Below are positions 9,016-19,958 of a stretch of DNA of 63,830 nucleotides, in pieces. The position numbers were made by a program, and so were the translations under genes. Source of the DNA: JBFWUM01 sp050247255 (GTDB lineage: Bacteria > Acidobacteriota > Vicinamibacteria > Vicinamibacterales > UBA2999); the NCBI GenBank assembly GCA_050247255.1, contig JBFWUM010000024.1:1-63830 (forward strand). The letters are read 5' to 3'. Each line of letters begins with the position of its first letter. Positions within the stretch are counted from its first letter, which is position 1. The notes below the pieces were generated by a model, which was not told the origin of the DNA, did no database searches, and saw only the letters and a list, made by a program, of their open reading frames with translations.

Positions 9016-9148
9016 GAGAGAAGAAGCTAGAAGTCAGAAGCTAGAAGTCAGAAGTCAGAAGCTAGAAGTCAGGAGGTTTGCTCCCCGCTTCTTGCTTCTG
9101 ACTTCTAGCTTCTTGCTTCTTGCTTCTGACTTCTAGCTTCTTGCTTCT
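9016..9148. repeat. Inverted array of 7-bp repeats filling a convergent intergenic region
   Basis: The left arm (about 9021-9072) is made of AGAAGCT and AGAAGTC units in tandem. After a short GC-rich turn, the right arm (about 9088-9148) is the complementary array of GACTTCT / AGCTTCT with TTGCTTCT variants. The arms could fold into a long hairpin. The array starts just after the dcd stop (9013-9015) and runs into the stop codon of the minus-strand MBL gene (9147-9149), so it may act as a two-way terminator. Confidence 0.85.
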
Positions 9149-10091
9149 ACCGCCCCAGTTCCTCGAACAACTGCACGAACGAGCCGCCCGGGCCGCCGCG
9201 GCCGGGGCCGAGGCCGTAGCTGCGGAACTTCGCCGGGATCTCCGACTGGAATTCCATCATCGCCTGCTCAGGGGTCTTGCCCTGCTGCCGGGCGCTGCGC
9301 GCCTTGGCGACCATCAGCCGCATGAACTCGGCGTAGTCGGCGATGTCCGACCCCTTCATCGGCGCCGGCGCGTGGCCGCCGATGACGACGTCGACGCTGC
9401 TGCCGAGGGCTGCCGCCGCCTTGCCGATGGTGTCGGGGTAGGCGAGGCCGCTGCCGCCGTTGGCGAGGTCGATGTTCGGCTGCGCCGTATTGGTGAAGGC
9501 GTCGCCCGAGGCGAGCACGCGCGCGCTCCGGAAGACCACCCAGGCGTCGCCGTCGGTGTGGGCGCGTCCGAAGTAGTAGAGGTCGATCGCATCATTGCCC
9601 GCGAGCAGGGTCACGCGGTCGGTGAAGGTGCGGTCGGGCATGCCCTGCGCGTTGGCGGGCTGCTGGAACACCTCCATCTTCTTCATGTTCGCTTCGGTGC
9701 TGGCGTGCGTCACGATCTGGACGTTGGCCGGGAAGAACTGATTGCTCCCGGTGTGGTCGCCGTGCGTGTGGGTGTTGATGATGTAGGCGATCGGCTTCTG
9801 GGTGACCGTCCGGATCTGATCGAGGATCGCCTGGCCGTTGTTGGCCAGCTTGGTGTCGACCAGGACCACCCCGTCGGCCGCGTCGAACACGGTCGAACTG
9901 CCGCCGGCGCCGGGGATGTAATAGACCCGGTCGGCGACCTTCTGGATCATGCCGACACCCGGGCCGCGCCCGCCGCCGCCCTGTCGACCCGCCTGCCCGG
10001 CCGCCTGGCCGGCCGGCGCCTGCCCGGCGCTGAGCCCGGCCGCCATCGCGCCGACGAGCACGATGGCGCTGAGTACGAATGAACGTTTCAT
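9147..10091 (-). CDS. Exported MBL-fold metallo-hydrolase
   Basis: 314 aa. A signal peptide (MKRSFVLSAIVLVGAMAAGLSAG) and a Gly/Gln/Ala-rich linker to about residue 45 are followed by a metallo-beta-lactamase fold. The zinc-binding motif HTHGDHTGSNQF (about 108) and further ligands in GRAHTDGDAWV, SGDAFTN and GGHAPA are present. Substrate unknown; a periplasmic esterase, lactonase or beta-lactamase-like role is possible. A good GGAGGAAG ribosome-binding site lies 7-8 nt upstream, with TACAAT (complement of 10112-10117) as candidate -10. Divergent from the carbonic anhydrase gene. Confidence 0.88.
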   Translation of the reverse strand: MKRSFVLSAIVLVGAMAAGLSAGQAPAGQAAGQAGRQGGGGRGPGVGMIQKVADRVYYIPGAGGSSTVFDAADGVVLVDTKLANNGQAILDQIRTVTQKPIAYIINTHTHGDHTGSNQFFPANVQIVTHASTEANMKKMEVFQQPANAQGMPDRTFTDRVTLLAGNDAIDLYYFGRAHTDGDAWVVFRSARVLASGDAFTNTAQPNIDLANGGSGLAYPDTIGKAAAALGSSVDVVIGGHAPAPMKGSDIADYAEFMRLMVAKARSARQQGKTPEQAMMEFQSEIPAKFRSYGLGPGRGGPGGSFVQLFEELGR

Positions 10092-10112
10092 TGCCGCTTC
10101 CTCCGGCCGGTA

Positions 10113-10144
10113 TTGTAAGCGGATCTACAAGTCCCATCTATAAT
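10113..10144 (+). promoter_or_regulatory. Candidate promoter of the gamma-carbonic anhydrase operon
   Basis: TATAAT at 10139-10144 with a weak TTGTAA at 10113-10118 (20-bp spacing, longer than ideal). The -10 ends 12 nt before the ATG at 10157, so the leader would be only about 6 nt. The same region read backwards carries the MBL gene promoter. Confidence 0.4.
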
Positions 10145-10156
10145 TTAGGGACCGCC

Positions 10157-10678
10157 ATGCTCCGGCCGTACAAGTCCATCCTGCCCACGGTGCACCCGAC
10201 CGCGTTCGTGGATGCCAGCGCCCAGGTCATCGGCGCCGTCCACATCGGCGCCGAGAGCAGCGTCTGGATGGGGGTCGTCATCCGCGGTGACGTCAACTAC
10301 ATCCGGATTGGCGATCGGTCGAACATCCAGGACCTGACGCTGGTGCACGTGATGATCGAGACCCACCCGACGGTCATCGGCAACGACGTGACCGTGGGGC
10401 ACAGCGCCGTCGTTCACGGCTGCACCATCGAGGACGGCTGCCTCATAGGCATGGGGGCCATCCTGCTGAACGGCTGCGTCATTGGCCGCGGCTCGATTGT
10501 CGCCGCCGGCGCGCTGGTGCCGGAGGGGATGGTCGTGCCGCCCGGCTCGATGGTCATGGGGATGCCGGCGAAGGTGAAGCGGCCGCTGACGGCTGGGGAA
10601 GCCGCTTCGATTCAGGGCTACGCCGACCGCTACGTGAAATACCGCCTCGATTTCCAGGCCGAGACCACCCACGCTTGA
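10157..10678 (+). CDS. Gamma-carbonic anhydrase family protein (left-handed beta-helix)
   Basis: 173 aa. Hexapeptide-repeat protein of the YrdA/PaaY/CaiE group, which binds a metal between subunits of a trimer and in some members hydrates CO2. Repeats run from AFVDASAQVIGAVHIGAESS to about residue 140 (VTVGHSAVVHGCTIEDGCLIGMGA). Metal-ligand histidines are placed as in the family (LVHVMIE, VGHSAVVHGC), and MGMPAKVKRPL is the usual C-terminal signature. ATG 10157 is used; a longer upstream ORF would run through the promoter. Stop codon and hisS start overlap as TTGA. Confidence 0.85.
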   Translation: MLRPYKSILPTVHPTAFVDASAQVIGAVHIGAESSVWMGVVIRGDVNYIRIGDRSNIQDLTLVHVMIETHPTVIGNDVTVGHSAVVHGCTIEDGCLIGMGAILLNGCVIGRGSIVAAGALVPEGMVVPPGSMVMGMPAKVKRPLTAGEAASIQGYADRYVKYRLDFQAETTHA

Positions 10679-11588
10679 GCGAGAAGCCACGCACAGAGCC
10701 CGCGCGCGGGATGCGCGATTTCCTGCCCGACGATATCCGCCGGCGGGAATACGTCATCGGTGTCATCACACGTGTCTACGAACGCTACGGGTTCGAGCCG
10801 CTCGAGACACCGGCGGTGGAGAACATCGAGACGCTGCTCGGCAAGTACGGCGACGAGGGCAACCAGCTCATTTTCAAGATCCTGATGCGCGGCGAGCACG
10901 AGGCCACCGGCAAGGCGGACCTGGCGCTGCGCTACGACCTGACCGTGCCGCTGGCGCGCGTCGTCGCGCACCACCAGAGCAAGCTGCCGCGGCTGTTCAA
11001 GCGCTACCAGATCCAGCCGGTCTGGCGCGCCGACCGTCCCGCGCGCGGCCGCTTCCGCGAGTTCTACCAGTGCGACGTCGACGCGCTGGGTTCGACGTCG
11101 CCGGCGGTGGAGGCGGAGCTGTGCGCGGCGGTGTCGGAGTGCCTGACCGAGCTCGGGTTCAANNNNNNNNNNNNNNNNNNNNNNNNNNNNNNNNNNNNNN
11201 NNNNNNNNNNNNNNNNNNNNNNNNNNNNNNNNNNNNNNNNNNNNNNNNNNNNNNNNNNNNNNACATGTTCCCGCCGACGCTGGCGACCGCGCCGGCCGAC
11301 GTGATGGTCTCGGCGTTCGACGCGGCGGGGCTCGGCGCGGCGCTGCAGCTGGCCGCGCGCCTGCGCGAGGCGGGGCTGCGCGTGCTCGTCTACCCGGATG
11401 CCGACAAGATCGGCAAGCAGATCAAGTACGCTGACGGCAGGGGCATTCCCTTCGTCGCCATCCTCGGCGACAACGAGATCAAGGACGGTACGGTCACCGT
11501 CAAGCATCTCGCCGCCCAGACCCAGACAACGTATGGCCAGTCAGAGGCTGGCCCGAAGATTCGCGAGGCACTGGACCACCGTGGCTGA
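10675..11588 (+). CDS. hisS: Histidyl-tRNA synthetase, interrupted by an assembly gap
   Basis: Charges tRNA-His. The 5' part (10675-11162, about 162 codons) shows the class II start KPRTEPARGMRDFLP, KYGDEGNQLIFKI, motif 1 region ALRYDLTVPLARVVAHH and motif 2 WRADRPARGRFREFYQCDVD. The 3' part (11263-11588, about 108 codons) is the anticodon-binding domain (LRVLVYPDADKIGKQIKYAD, VAILGDNEIKDGTVTVKHL). The two parts are in different frames only because 100 N stands in for an unknown length. Full HisRS is about 420 aa, so roughly 150 residues are missing. TTG start 10675, overlapping the preceding stop; the 3' end overlaps aspS by 8 bp. Confidence 0.93.
11163..11262. other. Assembly gap (100 N) within hisS
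   Basis: Exactly 100 N, the conventional placeholder for a gap of unknown size. The length of hisS on either side implies that about 450-500 bp are really missing. Confidence 0.97.
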
Positions 11589-13391
11589 ACCACTCGGCGA
11601 CCTGACACGCACCCACACCTGCGGCGCGCTGCGCCCGGCCGACGTCGGCCGCGACGTCGTGCTGCTTGGCTGGGTCCACCGCGTCCGCGACCTGGGCGGC
11701 GTGCTGTTCGTCGACGTCCGCGACCGGGCCGGCGTCACGCAGGTCGTCTTCGACAAGGACGACGAGGCGCTGATGGCCAAGGCCAAGAAGCTCCGCTCCG
11801 AGTTCGTCGTCGGCGTGTCCGGCACCGTGCGCAACCGTTCGGCCGAGACGGTGAACCCGAAGATCGAGACCGGCGAGGTCGAGGTCGTCGTCTCGAAGCT
11901 GGCGCTGCTCAACGAGGCGAAGACGCCGCCGTTCCCGATCGCCGACGACACGCCGGTGTCGGAGGACGTGCGCCTGAAGTACCGCTATCTCGACCTGCGC
12001 CGCACGAAGCTGCAGGGCAACATGATCCTGCGGCACAAGCTGACGATTGCCATCCGGAAGTACTTCGACCAGCACGGCTTCCTCGAGGTCGAGACGCCGA
12101 TCCTGACGAAGTCGACGCCGGAAGGCGCGCGCGACTACCTGGTGCCGAGCCGCGTGCACCCGGGGGAGTTCTTCGCGCTGCCGCAGTCGCCGCAGCTGTT
12201 TAAGCAGATCCTGATGGTGGCCGGCTTCGACCGCTACGTGCAGATCTGCAAGTGCTTCCGCGACGAGGACCTGCGCGCCGACCGGCAGCCCGAGTTCACG
12301 CAGGTCGACGTCGAGATGTCGTTCGCGCGTCCCGAGACGATCTTCGGGATGATCGAGCCGCTGATGAAGGACATCTGCGGCGTCATCGGCAAGGAGATCC
12401 AGGCGCCGTTCCGGCGGATGCCGTACAGCGAGGCGATCGCCAGGTACGGGTCCGACAAGCCCGACCTGCGGCCCGGGATGGAAATCCAGGATGTTCGCGA
12501 GCTGTTCCGCGAATCGTCCTTTGCCGTCTTCAAGAATATCGTTGCCGAAGGCGGCACGGTGCGCGCGTTCGTCGTGGCCAACGCCTCCAGCTACTCGCGC
12601 AGCGCCGTGGACGGCATCGTCAACGCCGAGAAGGCGCAGGGGCGCCACCTGCTGTGGGCGCGGCGCGGCGACGACGGCGCGATCACCTCGTCGTTCCCGA
12701 AGGCGGTGGGCGAAGAGACGGTGCGCCAGCTGCTGGACGCGGTCGGCGCCGGGAATGGCCAGCTCGCGTTTGTCGTGGCCGGCGAGCCCGATGCCACGTC
12801 GAAAACGCTGGGGCAGCTGCGGCTGTCGATCGCCAAAAGGGACGGGTTGCTGGATCCGGAACGGTACGAGTTCCTGTGGGTCGTGGACTTTCCTTTGCTG
12901 GAGTGGGACCCTGAGGACAAGCGCTACGTCGCGATGCACCACCCGTTCACGTCGCCGCATGACGAGGATGCCGCCGAGCTCAACAAGGAGGATCCCGGCC
13001 ATATCCGGGCCAAGGCCTACGACCTCGTGCTGAACGGCAGCGAAATTGGCGGCGGCAGCATTCGTATCCACGACGCCCGGATGCAGAGCCGCATCTTCTC
13101 GCTGCTCAACATCAGCGAGGAGGAAGCGCGGCAGCGGTTCGGCTTCTTTCTCGAGGCGCTCGAGTACGGGACGCCGCCGCACGGCGGCATCGCGCTCGGC
13201 CTCGACCGCATGACGGCGATCCTGGCGCAGGAAAGCTCGATCCGCGAGGTGATCGCCTTCCCGAAGACGGCCGCCGCGGTCGATCTGATGTCGGACGCGC
13301 CATCCACGGTGGATGCGAAGCAGCTGCGCGAGCTCCACCTGCAGGTCCGCCAGCGCGCCGCCGCCGACGCGGCGGCGGGCCAAGGGAAGGC

Positions 13392-13395
<4 letters not shown>
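11581..13395 (+). CDS. aspS: Aspartyl-tRNA synthetase (bacterial type)
   Basis: 604 aa from GTG 11581, with the bacterial-type GAD insertion that archaeal enzymes lack. Order: OB-fold anticodon domain (LGWVHRVRDLGGVLFVDVRD), class II motif 1 region (IRKYFDQHGFLEVETP), flipping loop TKSTPEGARDYLVPSR, motif 2 (FRDEDLRADRQPEFTQVD), GAD domain about residues 290-420, motif 3 (GGIALGLDRM). The RDLGG segment has Leu where some non-discriminating enzymes carry His, which leans towards an Asp-only enzyme, but this is weak evidence. Overlaps hisS at the 5' end (8 bp) and phoH at the 3' end (ATGA). Confidence 0.97.
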
Positions 13396-14331
<936 letters not shown>

Positions 14332-14342
<11 letters not shown>

Positions 14343-14781
14343 CCGCGGAACGTCAGTTCCGCGGATCCGCGTCGAGGTGGTCACCCCGGCGCGGTTTCGC
14401 GCTCCCGGGCTTGGGCGCTGGCTCGAAGGCGTCGCGCCGGCGCGGGCCCGCGGCGACGTCACCGTGGCCATCGCCCCAGACACGCGGGTGCGCGCGCTCA
14501 ACCGGCAGTTCCGGCGCAAGGACGCGGCCACCGACGTCCTCTCTTTTCCGTCGGACGAGCCCGGCTACCTCGGCGATATCGTGATTGCCGCAGGGGTGGC
14601 GCGCCGCCAGGCGGCTGCGGCGGGACACGCCCTCGGCACGGAGCTGCGGGTGCTGGCGCTGCACGGGCTGCTGCACCTCCTCGGCTATGATCACGAGCAC
14701 GACAATGGCGAGATGGCCCGCCTGGAGAGGCGCCTGCGCCGGCGCGCGGGGCTGCCGGAAGGGTTGATCGAACGGTCGTGA
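14332..14781 (+). CDS. ybeY: Endoribonuclease YbeY (16S rRNA 3'-end maturation)
   Basis: 149 aa. The zinc site HGLLHLLGYDHEHDNGEM (about residues 108-125) supplies the three His ligands of the family, and DAATDVLSFPSDE is the second conserved block. It acts in rRNA processing and 70S quality control. The start at ATG 14332 overlaps phoH by 11 bp. Its first residues (RGTSVPR) are encoded by a GC-rich palindrome (14343-14364) that also occurs in other genes here, so the N-terminus may be an acquired extension. The stop overlaps the next GTG start. Confidence 0.94.
14343..14364. repeat. Short palindrome inside ybeY 5' end
   Basis: CCGCGGAAC-GTCA-GTTCCGCGG, 9-bp arms, a potential stable hairpin. 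Its core GCGGAAC-N4-GTTCCGC also occurs in glyS (21894) and rarA (31651 onward). It lies four codons into ybeY, where it could affect initiation. Confidence 0.7.
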
Positions 14782-16004
14782 CCCCGCTCGCGCTCTTCCT
14801 GCTCGCCTGCGCCACCATCTTCCTGGGCGCGGTGCAGGCGGCCTTCAGCGCGCTGATGCGGCTGTCGCTGCGGCTCATGGCCGAGCGCGGCGGCCGCAGC
14901 GACCGCCTGGGCCGCTACCTCGACGACCCGCTCAGTCTCTTCATCCCTGTCCGGATCCTGCTCGGCCTCTGTTTCGTACTGGCCGGCATCCTCATCGCCA
15001 GCCTGAGCGACATCGACGATGCGCAGTCGATTGCCGTCTTCATCGTCTCGCTCGTGGCGTTCGTGGTGGTGTGCGAGCAGCTCGTGCCGATGGCGATCGT
15101 CCGGCGCGATCCGGAGGCGGTGCTCGACGTGCTGCTGCCGGTCTTCGCGCCGGCGGCGAAGATCATCAAGCCGGTGACCGGCCTGGTGCTCGGCCTGCTG
15201 GAGCCGCGGCGCGATCGCGAGGCGGGTGGCAACGGCCACGAGGCTGCGCCCGAGGCGCCGGATGCACCGCAGGACAACGGCGAGGAAGGCGAGATCTCCG
15301 AGGAGGAGGGGCGGGAGCTGCTGCAATCCGTCGTCGACTTCACCGAGACCATCGTCCGCGAGGTGATGACGCCGCGGCCCGACATCATCGCCGTGCGAGC
15401 CGACGCCAGCCTGCAGGAGCTGCGCGAGCTGTTCCGCGAGGAGCAGTATTCGCGCATGCCGGTCTATCGCGACAGCCTCGACAACGTCGTCGGCATCGTC
15501 TACGTGAAGGACCTGGTGGCGCTGCCGCCCGGCGCGGAGCCGCCGCTGACGACGCTGATGCGCTCGGCGTATTTCGTGCCCGAGAGCAAGCGCGGGTCGG
15601 AGCTGCTGAAGGAGATGCAGCGGCGCCAGGCGCAGATGGCGATCGTCGTCGATGAGTACGGCGGCACCGCCGGCCTGGTCACGATCGAGGACCTGCTCGA
15701 GGAGATCGTCGGCGAAATCCGCGACGAATACGACGTCGAGAGCGAGACGGTGACCGACGAGGGCGACGGCGTGTTCGTGTTCAGCGGCAAGGTGAGCGTC
15801 GACGAGGTGCGCGACCGGCTCGGCGTCGAGATCGAGCGCGAAGGGTTCGAGACGCTTGGCGGCTACCTGCTGTCACACCTCGGACGCATGCCGTACGTCG
15901 GCGAGACGTTCGACATCGAAGAGCTGTCGTGCGAGGTGCTGGAGGTCGAGCGGCGGCGCATTACCAAGGCGCGCGTGCGGCGCAACGGACCTCCGGCCGA
16001 ATGA
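14778..16004 (+). CDS. CNNM/CorC-type hemolysin-family membrane protein
   Basis: 408 aa from GTG 14778. An N-terminal CNNM-like membrane domain (about residues 1-140, with segments ALFLLACATIFLGAVQAAF, VRILLGLCFVLAGILIASL and a third near residue 85) is followed by a charged linker (about 150-175). Two CBS domains (about 190-310; VMTPRPDIIAV, MAIVVDEYGGTAGLVTIEDL) and a C-terminal CorC/HlyC transporter-associated domain (GYLLSHLGRMPYVGE) complete it. The family is implicated in Mg2+/Co2+ efflux or regulation. The 'hemolysin' label is historical. Overlaps ybeY and era by 4 bp each. Confidence 0.88.
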   Translation: MTPLALFLLACATIFLGAVQAAFSALMRLSLRLMAERGGRSDRLGRYLDDPLSLFIPVRILLGLCFVLAGILIASLSDIDDAQSIAVFIVSLVAFVVVCEQLVPMAIVRRDPEAVLDVLLPVFAPAAKIIKPVTGLVLGLLEPRRDREAGGNGHEAAPEAPDAPQDNGEEGEISEEEGRELLQSVVDFTETIVREVMTPRPDIIAVRADASLQELRELFREEQYSRMPVYRDSLDNVVGIVYVKDLVALPPGAEPPLTTLMRSAYFVPESKRGSELLKEMQRRQAQMAIVVDEYGGTAGLVTIEDLLEEIVGEIRDEYDVESETVTDEGDGVFVFSGKVSVDEVRDRLGVEIEREGFETLGGYLLSHLGRMPYVGETFDIEELSCEVLEVERRRITKARVRRNGPPAE

Positions 16005-16894
16005 AGGCCGGCTTCGTGTCCTTCCTGGGCCGGCCCAACGCCGGCAAGTCGACGCTGCTGAACCGCATTGTCGGCCACAAGCTCGCCATCGTCTCGGACA
16101 AGCCACAGACCACGCGCACGCGCATTGCGGGGGTGAAGAATTATCCCGACGGGCAGGTCGTGTTCGTCGACACCCCGGGCGTGCACAAGCCGACCCACCG
16201 CATGAACAAGCGGATGGTCGACGTGGCCGTCGAGTCGATGCGCGAGGTCGACGTGCTGTGCGTCGTCGTCGATGCTTCAGTGAAGCCGGGTCCCGGCGAC
16301 CGCTACCTGCTGGAGCTGTTGAAGGATGTGAAGACGCCGACGATCCTGGCGCTGAACAAGGTCGATCTGATCGCCAAGGCACGGCTGCTGCCGATGATCG
16401 ACTCCTACCAGAAGGCGCATCCGTTCGTCGAAATCGTCCCGATGTCTGCGGTCGACGGCACCAACGTCGACGTCCTCGAGCGCCTCTTCCTGCAGTACCT
16501 GCCGGACGGGGAGCCGATGTACCCGCCCGATTACGTCACCGACCAGCCCGAACGGTTCATGGTGGCCGAGATCGTCCGTGAACAGGTGCTGCAGCTGACG
16601 CACGACGAGCTGCCGTTCTCGACCGCCGTGGTCATCGACCAGTTCGACGAGAGCGAGCTGCGGCTGGTGACGATCTACGCCACCATCCTCGTCGAGCGCG
16701 AGTCGCAGAAACCGATCGTCGTCGGCCGCGCCGGCGCGATGATCAAGGCCATCGGCACGGCCGCCCGCCTGGAACTGGAGCGCTTCCTCGGGAAGAAGGT
16801 CTATCTCGACCTGCACGTGAAGGTGAAATCCGAGTGGCGCGACGACGAGCGTCTGCTCGACGAGCTGGGCCTGCAGCACCGCGACCGATCCTGA
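16001..16894 (+). CDS. era: GTPase Era
   Basis: 297 aa. Ribosome-assembly GTPase that binds the 16S rRNA 3' end. G1 GRPNAGKSTLLN (about residue 11), G2 PQTTRTRI, G3 DTPGVHK, G4 NKVDL and G5 MSAVDG are all present. A C-terminal KH domain follows (VRAGAMIKAIGT-like region GRAGAMIKAIGTAARLELE, KVYLDLHVKVK). Its position after ybeY, phoH and the CBS protein is the classical rRNA-maturation cluster. ATG 16001 overlaps the previous stop (ATGA). Confidence 0.97.
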   Translation: MKAGFVSFLGRPNAGKSTLLNRIVGHKLAIVSDKPQTTRTRIAGVKNYPDGQVVFVDTPGVHKPTHRMNKRMVDVAVESMREVDVLCVVVDASVKPGPGDRYLLELLKDVKTPTILALNKVDLIAKARLLPMIDSYQKAHPFVEIVPMSAVDGTNVDVLERLFLQYLPDGEPMYPPDYVTDQPERFMVAEIVREQVLQLTHDELPFSTAVVIDQFDESELRLVTIYATILVERESQKPIVVGRAGAMIKAIGTAARLELERFLGKKVYLDLHVKVKSEWRDDERLLDELGLQHRDRS

Positions 16895-16933
16895 GCGCCG
16901 CCGCGCACCGAGCCCCCCGTACGGACGTGCCAG

Positions 16934-16954
16934 GCACTAAGCACTAGGCACTAA
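16934..16954. repeat. 7-bp tandem repeat between era and mgtE
   Basis: GCACTAA, GCACTAG, GCACTAA in perfect 7-bp register. Flanking GCCAG and GCCAGTGC suggest further decayed units. The array lies about 40 nt after era and 54 nt before mgtE. Confidence 0.8.
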
Positions 16955-17007
16955 GCCCCTGCCAGTGCTACATTTAGCCGTTTACCAGTGCCCGAAGGAC
17001 CTCCACG

Positions 17008-18375
17008 ATGGCGGCGCAGCGCAGAATCGATCTCGTTCTCGACTCGGTCAAGCGACTGCTGCGCGTTGGTGCGTCTGCCAACCTGCTGAACCTGCTGCAG
17101 AAGCAGCATCCGGCCGACCTCGCCCAGATTTTCAGCGAACTCATCGACAAGGACCGGGAAGCGGCCTTCAGCCTGCTCGCCGAGCGCAACGGCCGGCTGG
17201 CCATGGAAGCGCTTTCCGAGCTCGGGCCGGAGAACGGCGCGGCCCTCCTCGGCACGCGATCGGCCGAGGAGATCGCCAAGCTGGCGCAGGAGATCCCTTC
17301 TGACGATGCGGCGGCGCTGATCGATTACCTGCCCGAGGAGCTCTCGGCCGCCGTCCTCGACCTGATGCGGCCGAAGGAATCGGGGGTCGTCGAGAACCTG
17401 CTCGAGTACGAGGAGCAGACCGCCGGCCGCATCATGAACCCGCATGTCTTCGCCGTGAACGAAGACATGACCGTGGGCGAGTCGATCACCGAACTCCAGA
17501 GCAACCGCGACGTCGAGATGGTGTTCTATCTCTACGTCGTCGACGAGCGGCGCCACCTGGTGGGGGTCACCTCGCTGCGGCGGCTGCTGCTGGTCGCGCC
17601 GGAAACGCCGCTCAAGCGGATCATGGCGACCGACGTGATCAGCGCGCGCGTCGACACCGACCAGGAAGACGTGGCGCGGCAGGTGGCGTCGTACAACCTG
17701 CTGGCGATCCCGGTCGTTGACGAAGAGAACAAGCTGGTCGGCGTCATCACGGTCGACGACGTCATCGACGTCATCAAGGAAGAGGCGACCGAGGACATCA
17801 TGCACCTCGCCGGTGTGTCGGGCGACGAGCGCGCCTTCACGCCGGCGACCGAGTCGCTGCGCAAGCGGCTGCCGTGGCTCGGTGTCAACCTCGTGACCGC
17901 CTTCCTGGCGGCGACGGTCGTCTCGCTGTTCGAGAACACCATCGCCCAGATCACCGCGCTGGCCGTGTTCATGCCGATCGTGGCCGGGATGGGGGGCAAC
18001 GCCGCCACCCAGACGCTGACCGTCATCGTCCGCGGCATCGCGCTCGGCGAGCTGACGTGGAGCAACTCGCGGAAGGCGCTGGTCAAGGAACTGGTCGTCG
18101 GCATCGGCAACGGCGTCACGCTGGGGCTGGTGGCGGCGCTGGTGGTGTGGGTGGCGCGCGGCAACCCGGTGCTCGGCGGTGTGCTCGGGATGGCGATGGT
18201 CATCAACATGTTCGTCGCCGCCGCGGCCGGGACGCTGGTGCCGCTCGGGCTGCGGGCGGCCAACGTCGATCCGGCGCTCGCCTCGTCAGTGTTCATCACG
18301 ACGATGACCGATGTGTTCGGCTTCCTGTCGTTCCTGGGGCTGGCGACCGTGTTCGCCAGGTTCCTGGCCGGGTAA
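17008..18375 (+). CDS. mgtE: Magnesium transporter MgtE
   Basis: 455 aa. An N-terminal helical MgtE_N domain (LLQKQHPADLAQIFSEL, about residues 25-125) acts as a Mg2+ sensor together with two CBS domains (TAGRIMNPHVFAVNEDMTV, MATDVISARVDTDQEDVA; about 130-260). The C-terminal five-helix channel domain carries MPIVAGMGGNAATQTLTVIVRG, the conserved pore segment (about 325). It is a cytoplasmic-gated Mg2+ channel of the inner membrane. An AAGGA ribosome site lies 8 nt before ATG 17008. With the CorC-like protein and the CorA-like protein, this block has three Mg2+-related genes. Confidence 0.96.
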   Translation: MAAQRRIDLVLDSVKRLLRVGASANLLNLLQKQHPADLAQIFSELIDKDREAAFSLLAERNGRLAMEALSELGPENGAALLGTRSAEEIAKLAQEIPSDDAAALIDYLPEELSAAVLDLMRPKESGVVENLLEYEEQTAGRIMNPHVFAVNEDMTVGESITELQSNRDVEMVFYLYVVDERRHLVGVTSLRRLLLVAPETPLKRIMATDVISARVDTDQEDVARQVASYNLLAIPVVDEENKLVGVITVDDVIDVIKEEATEDIMHLAGVSGDERAFTPATESLRKRLPWLGVNLVTAFLAATVVSLFENTIAQITALAVFMPIVAGMGGNAATQTLTVIVRGIALGELTWSNSRKALVKELVVGIGNGVTLGLVAALVVWVARGNPVLGGVLGMAMVINMFVAAAAGTLVPLGLRAANVDPALASSVFITTMTDVFGFLSFLGLATVFARFLAG

Positions 18376-18411
18376 AGGGACAGCGAACGGGGTAAAATAG
18401 CGTCGGCTCTC

Positions 18412-19062
18412 GTGCCCCTCTACACTGCGGACGCCCTGGTTCTTCGCACCTACAAGCTGGGCGAGGCCGACCGCATTGTCGTGTTCCTGACGCGGGATCG
18501 CGGCAAGAAGCGGGGCGTGGCCAAGGGGGCCCGGCGGCAGCGCTCGCGCTTCGTCGGCGCCCTGGAACCGCTCACCGAAGTGCGCGTGGCGTACTTCGAG
18601 AAGGAGCGGCGCGAGCTGGTCGGGCTGAACTACGCGGAGACCGTGCGGTCGCCGCTGGTGCTCTCGACGGAGGGGGCGCTCGAGATCGTCAGCTACTTCG
18701 CCGAGCTGATCGACGAGTGGGCCCAGGAGGCCGACGCCGACGACCGCCTCTACCGCCTGGGTGTGTCGATGCTCGATGCGCTGGCGTCGGGGGCGCCGGT
18801 GGAGCCGCTGGCCCGGTACTTCGAGTACTGGCTGCTGCGGCTGCAGGGGGTGTATCCCGAGGCGCGCGGCAGCCTGTCCGAGGGGGCGCTGGCGTTCCTG
18901 GCGGCCTCGCGCGGCGTCGCGCCGCAGCGTGTCGCCGACCTGCCGGCCGGCCGTGGCGTGCTGAAGGAGCTCGAAAACGTGCACCGCGCGCTCATTGCGA
19001 TGCACCTGGAGAAAACGTTGAAATCCGACCGTGTGCTTCGCGACCTGCGCCGTCACGGCTAA
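18412..19062 (+). CDS. recO: DNA repair protein RecO (shortened, no cysteines)
   Basis: 216 aa from GTG 18412. RecO loads RecA at gaps with RecF/RecR and anneals ssDNA. The N-terminal OB fold is clear (TADALVLRTYKLGEADRIVVFLTRDRGKKRGVAKGARR), followed by the helical domain (RYFEYWLLRLQGVYPE, about residue 140). Many RecO proteins have a four-Cys zinc module just after that point; here the stretch is condensed to ARGSLSEGALAFLAA and the whole protein contains no Cys. A TAAAAT (18393-18398) ends 13 nt upstream of the start and may be a -10. Confidence 0.87.
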   Translation: MPLYTADALVLRTYKLGEADRIVVFLTRDRGKKRGVAKGARRQRSRFVGALEPLTEVRVAYFEKERRELVGLNYAETVRSPLVLSTEGALEIVSYFAELIDEWAQEADADDRLYRLGVSMLDALASGAPVEPLARYFEYWLLRLQGVYPEARGSLSEGALAFLAASRGVAPQRVADLPAGRGVLKELENVHRALIAMHLEKTLKSDRVLRDLRRHG

Positions 19063-19077
19063 CCGCCCACACGCTGC

Positions 19078-19956
<879 letters not shown>

Positions 19957-19958
19957 CG

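Noticed and set aside
9016..9148. CRISPR array
   Set aside because: Units are 7 bp with no unique spacers and no cas gene nearby.
10675..11588. Frameshifted hisS pseudogene
   Set aside because: The frame change occurs across an N block of arbitrary length; both parts are intact.
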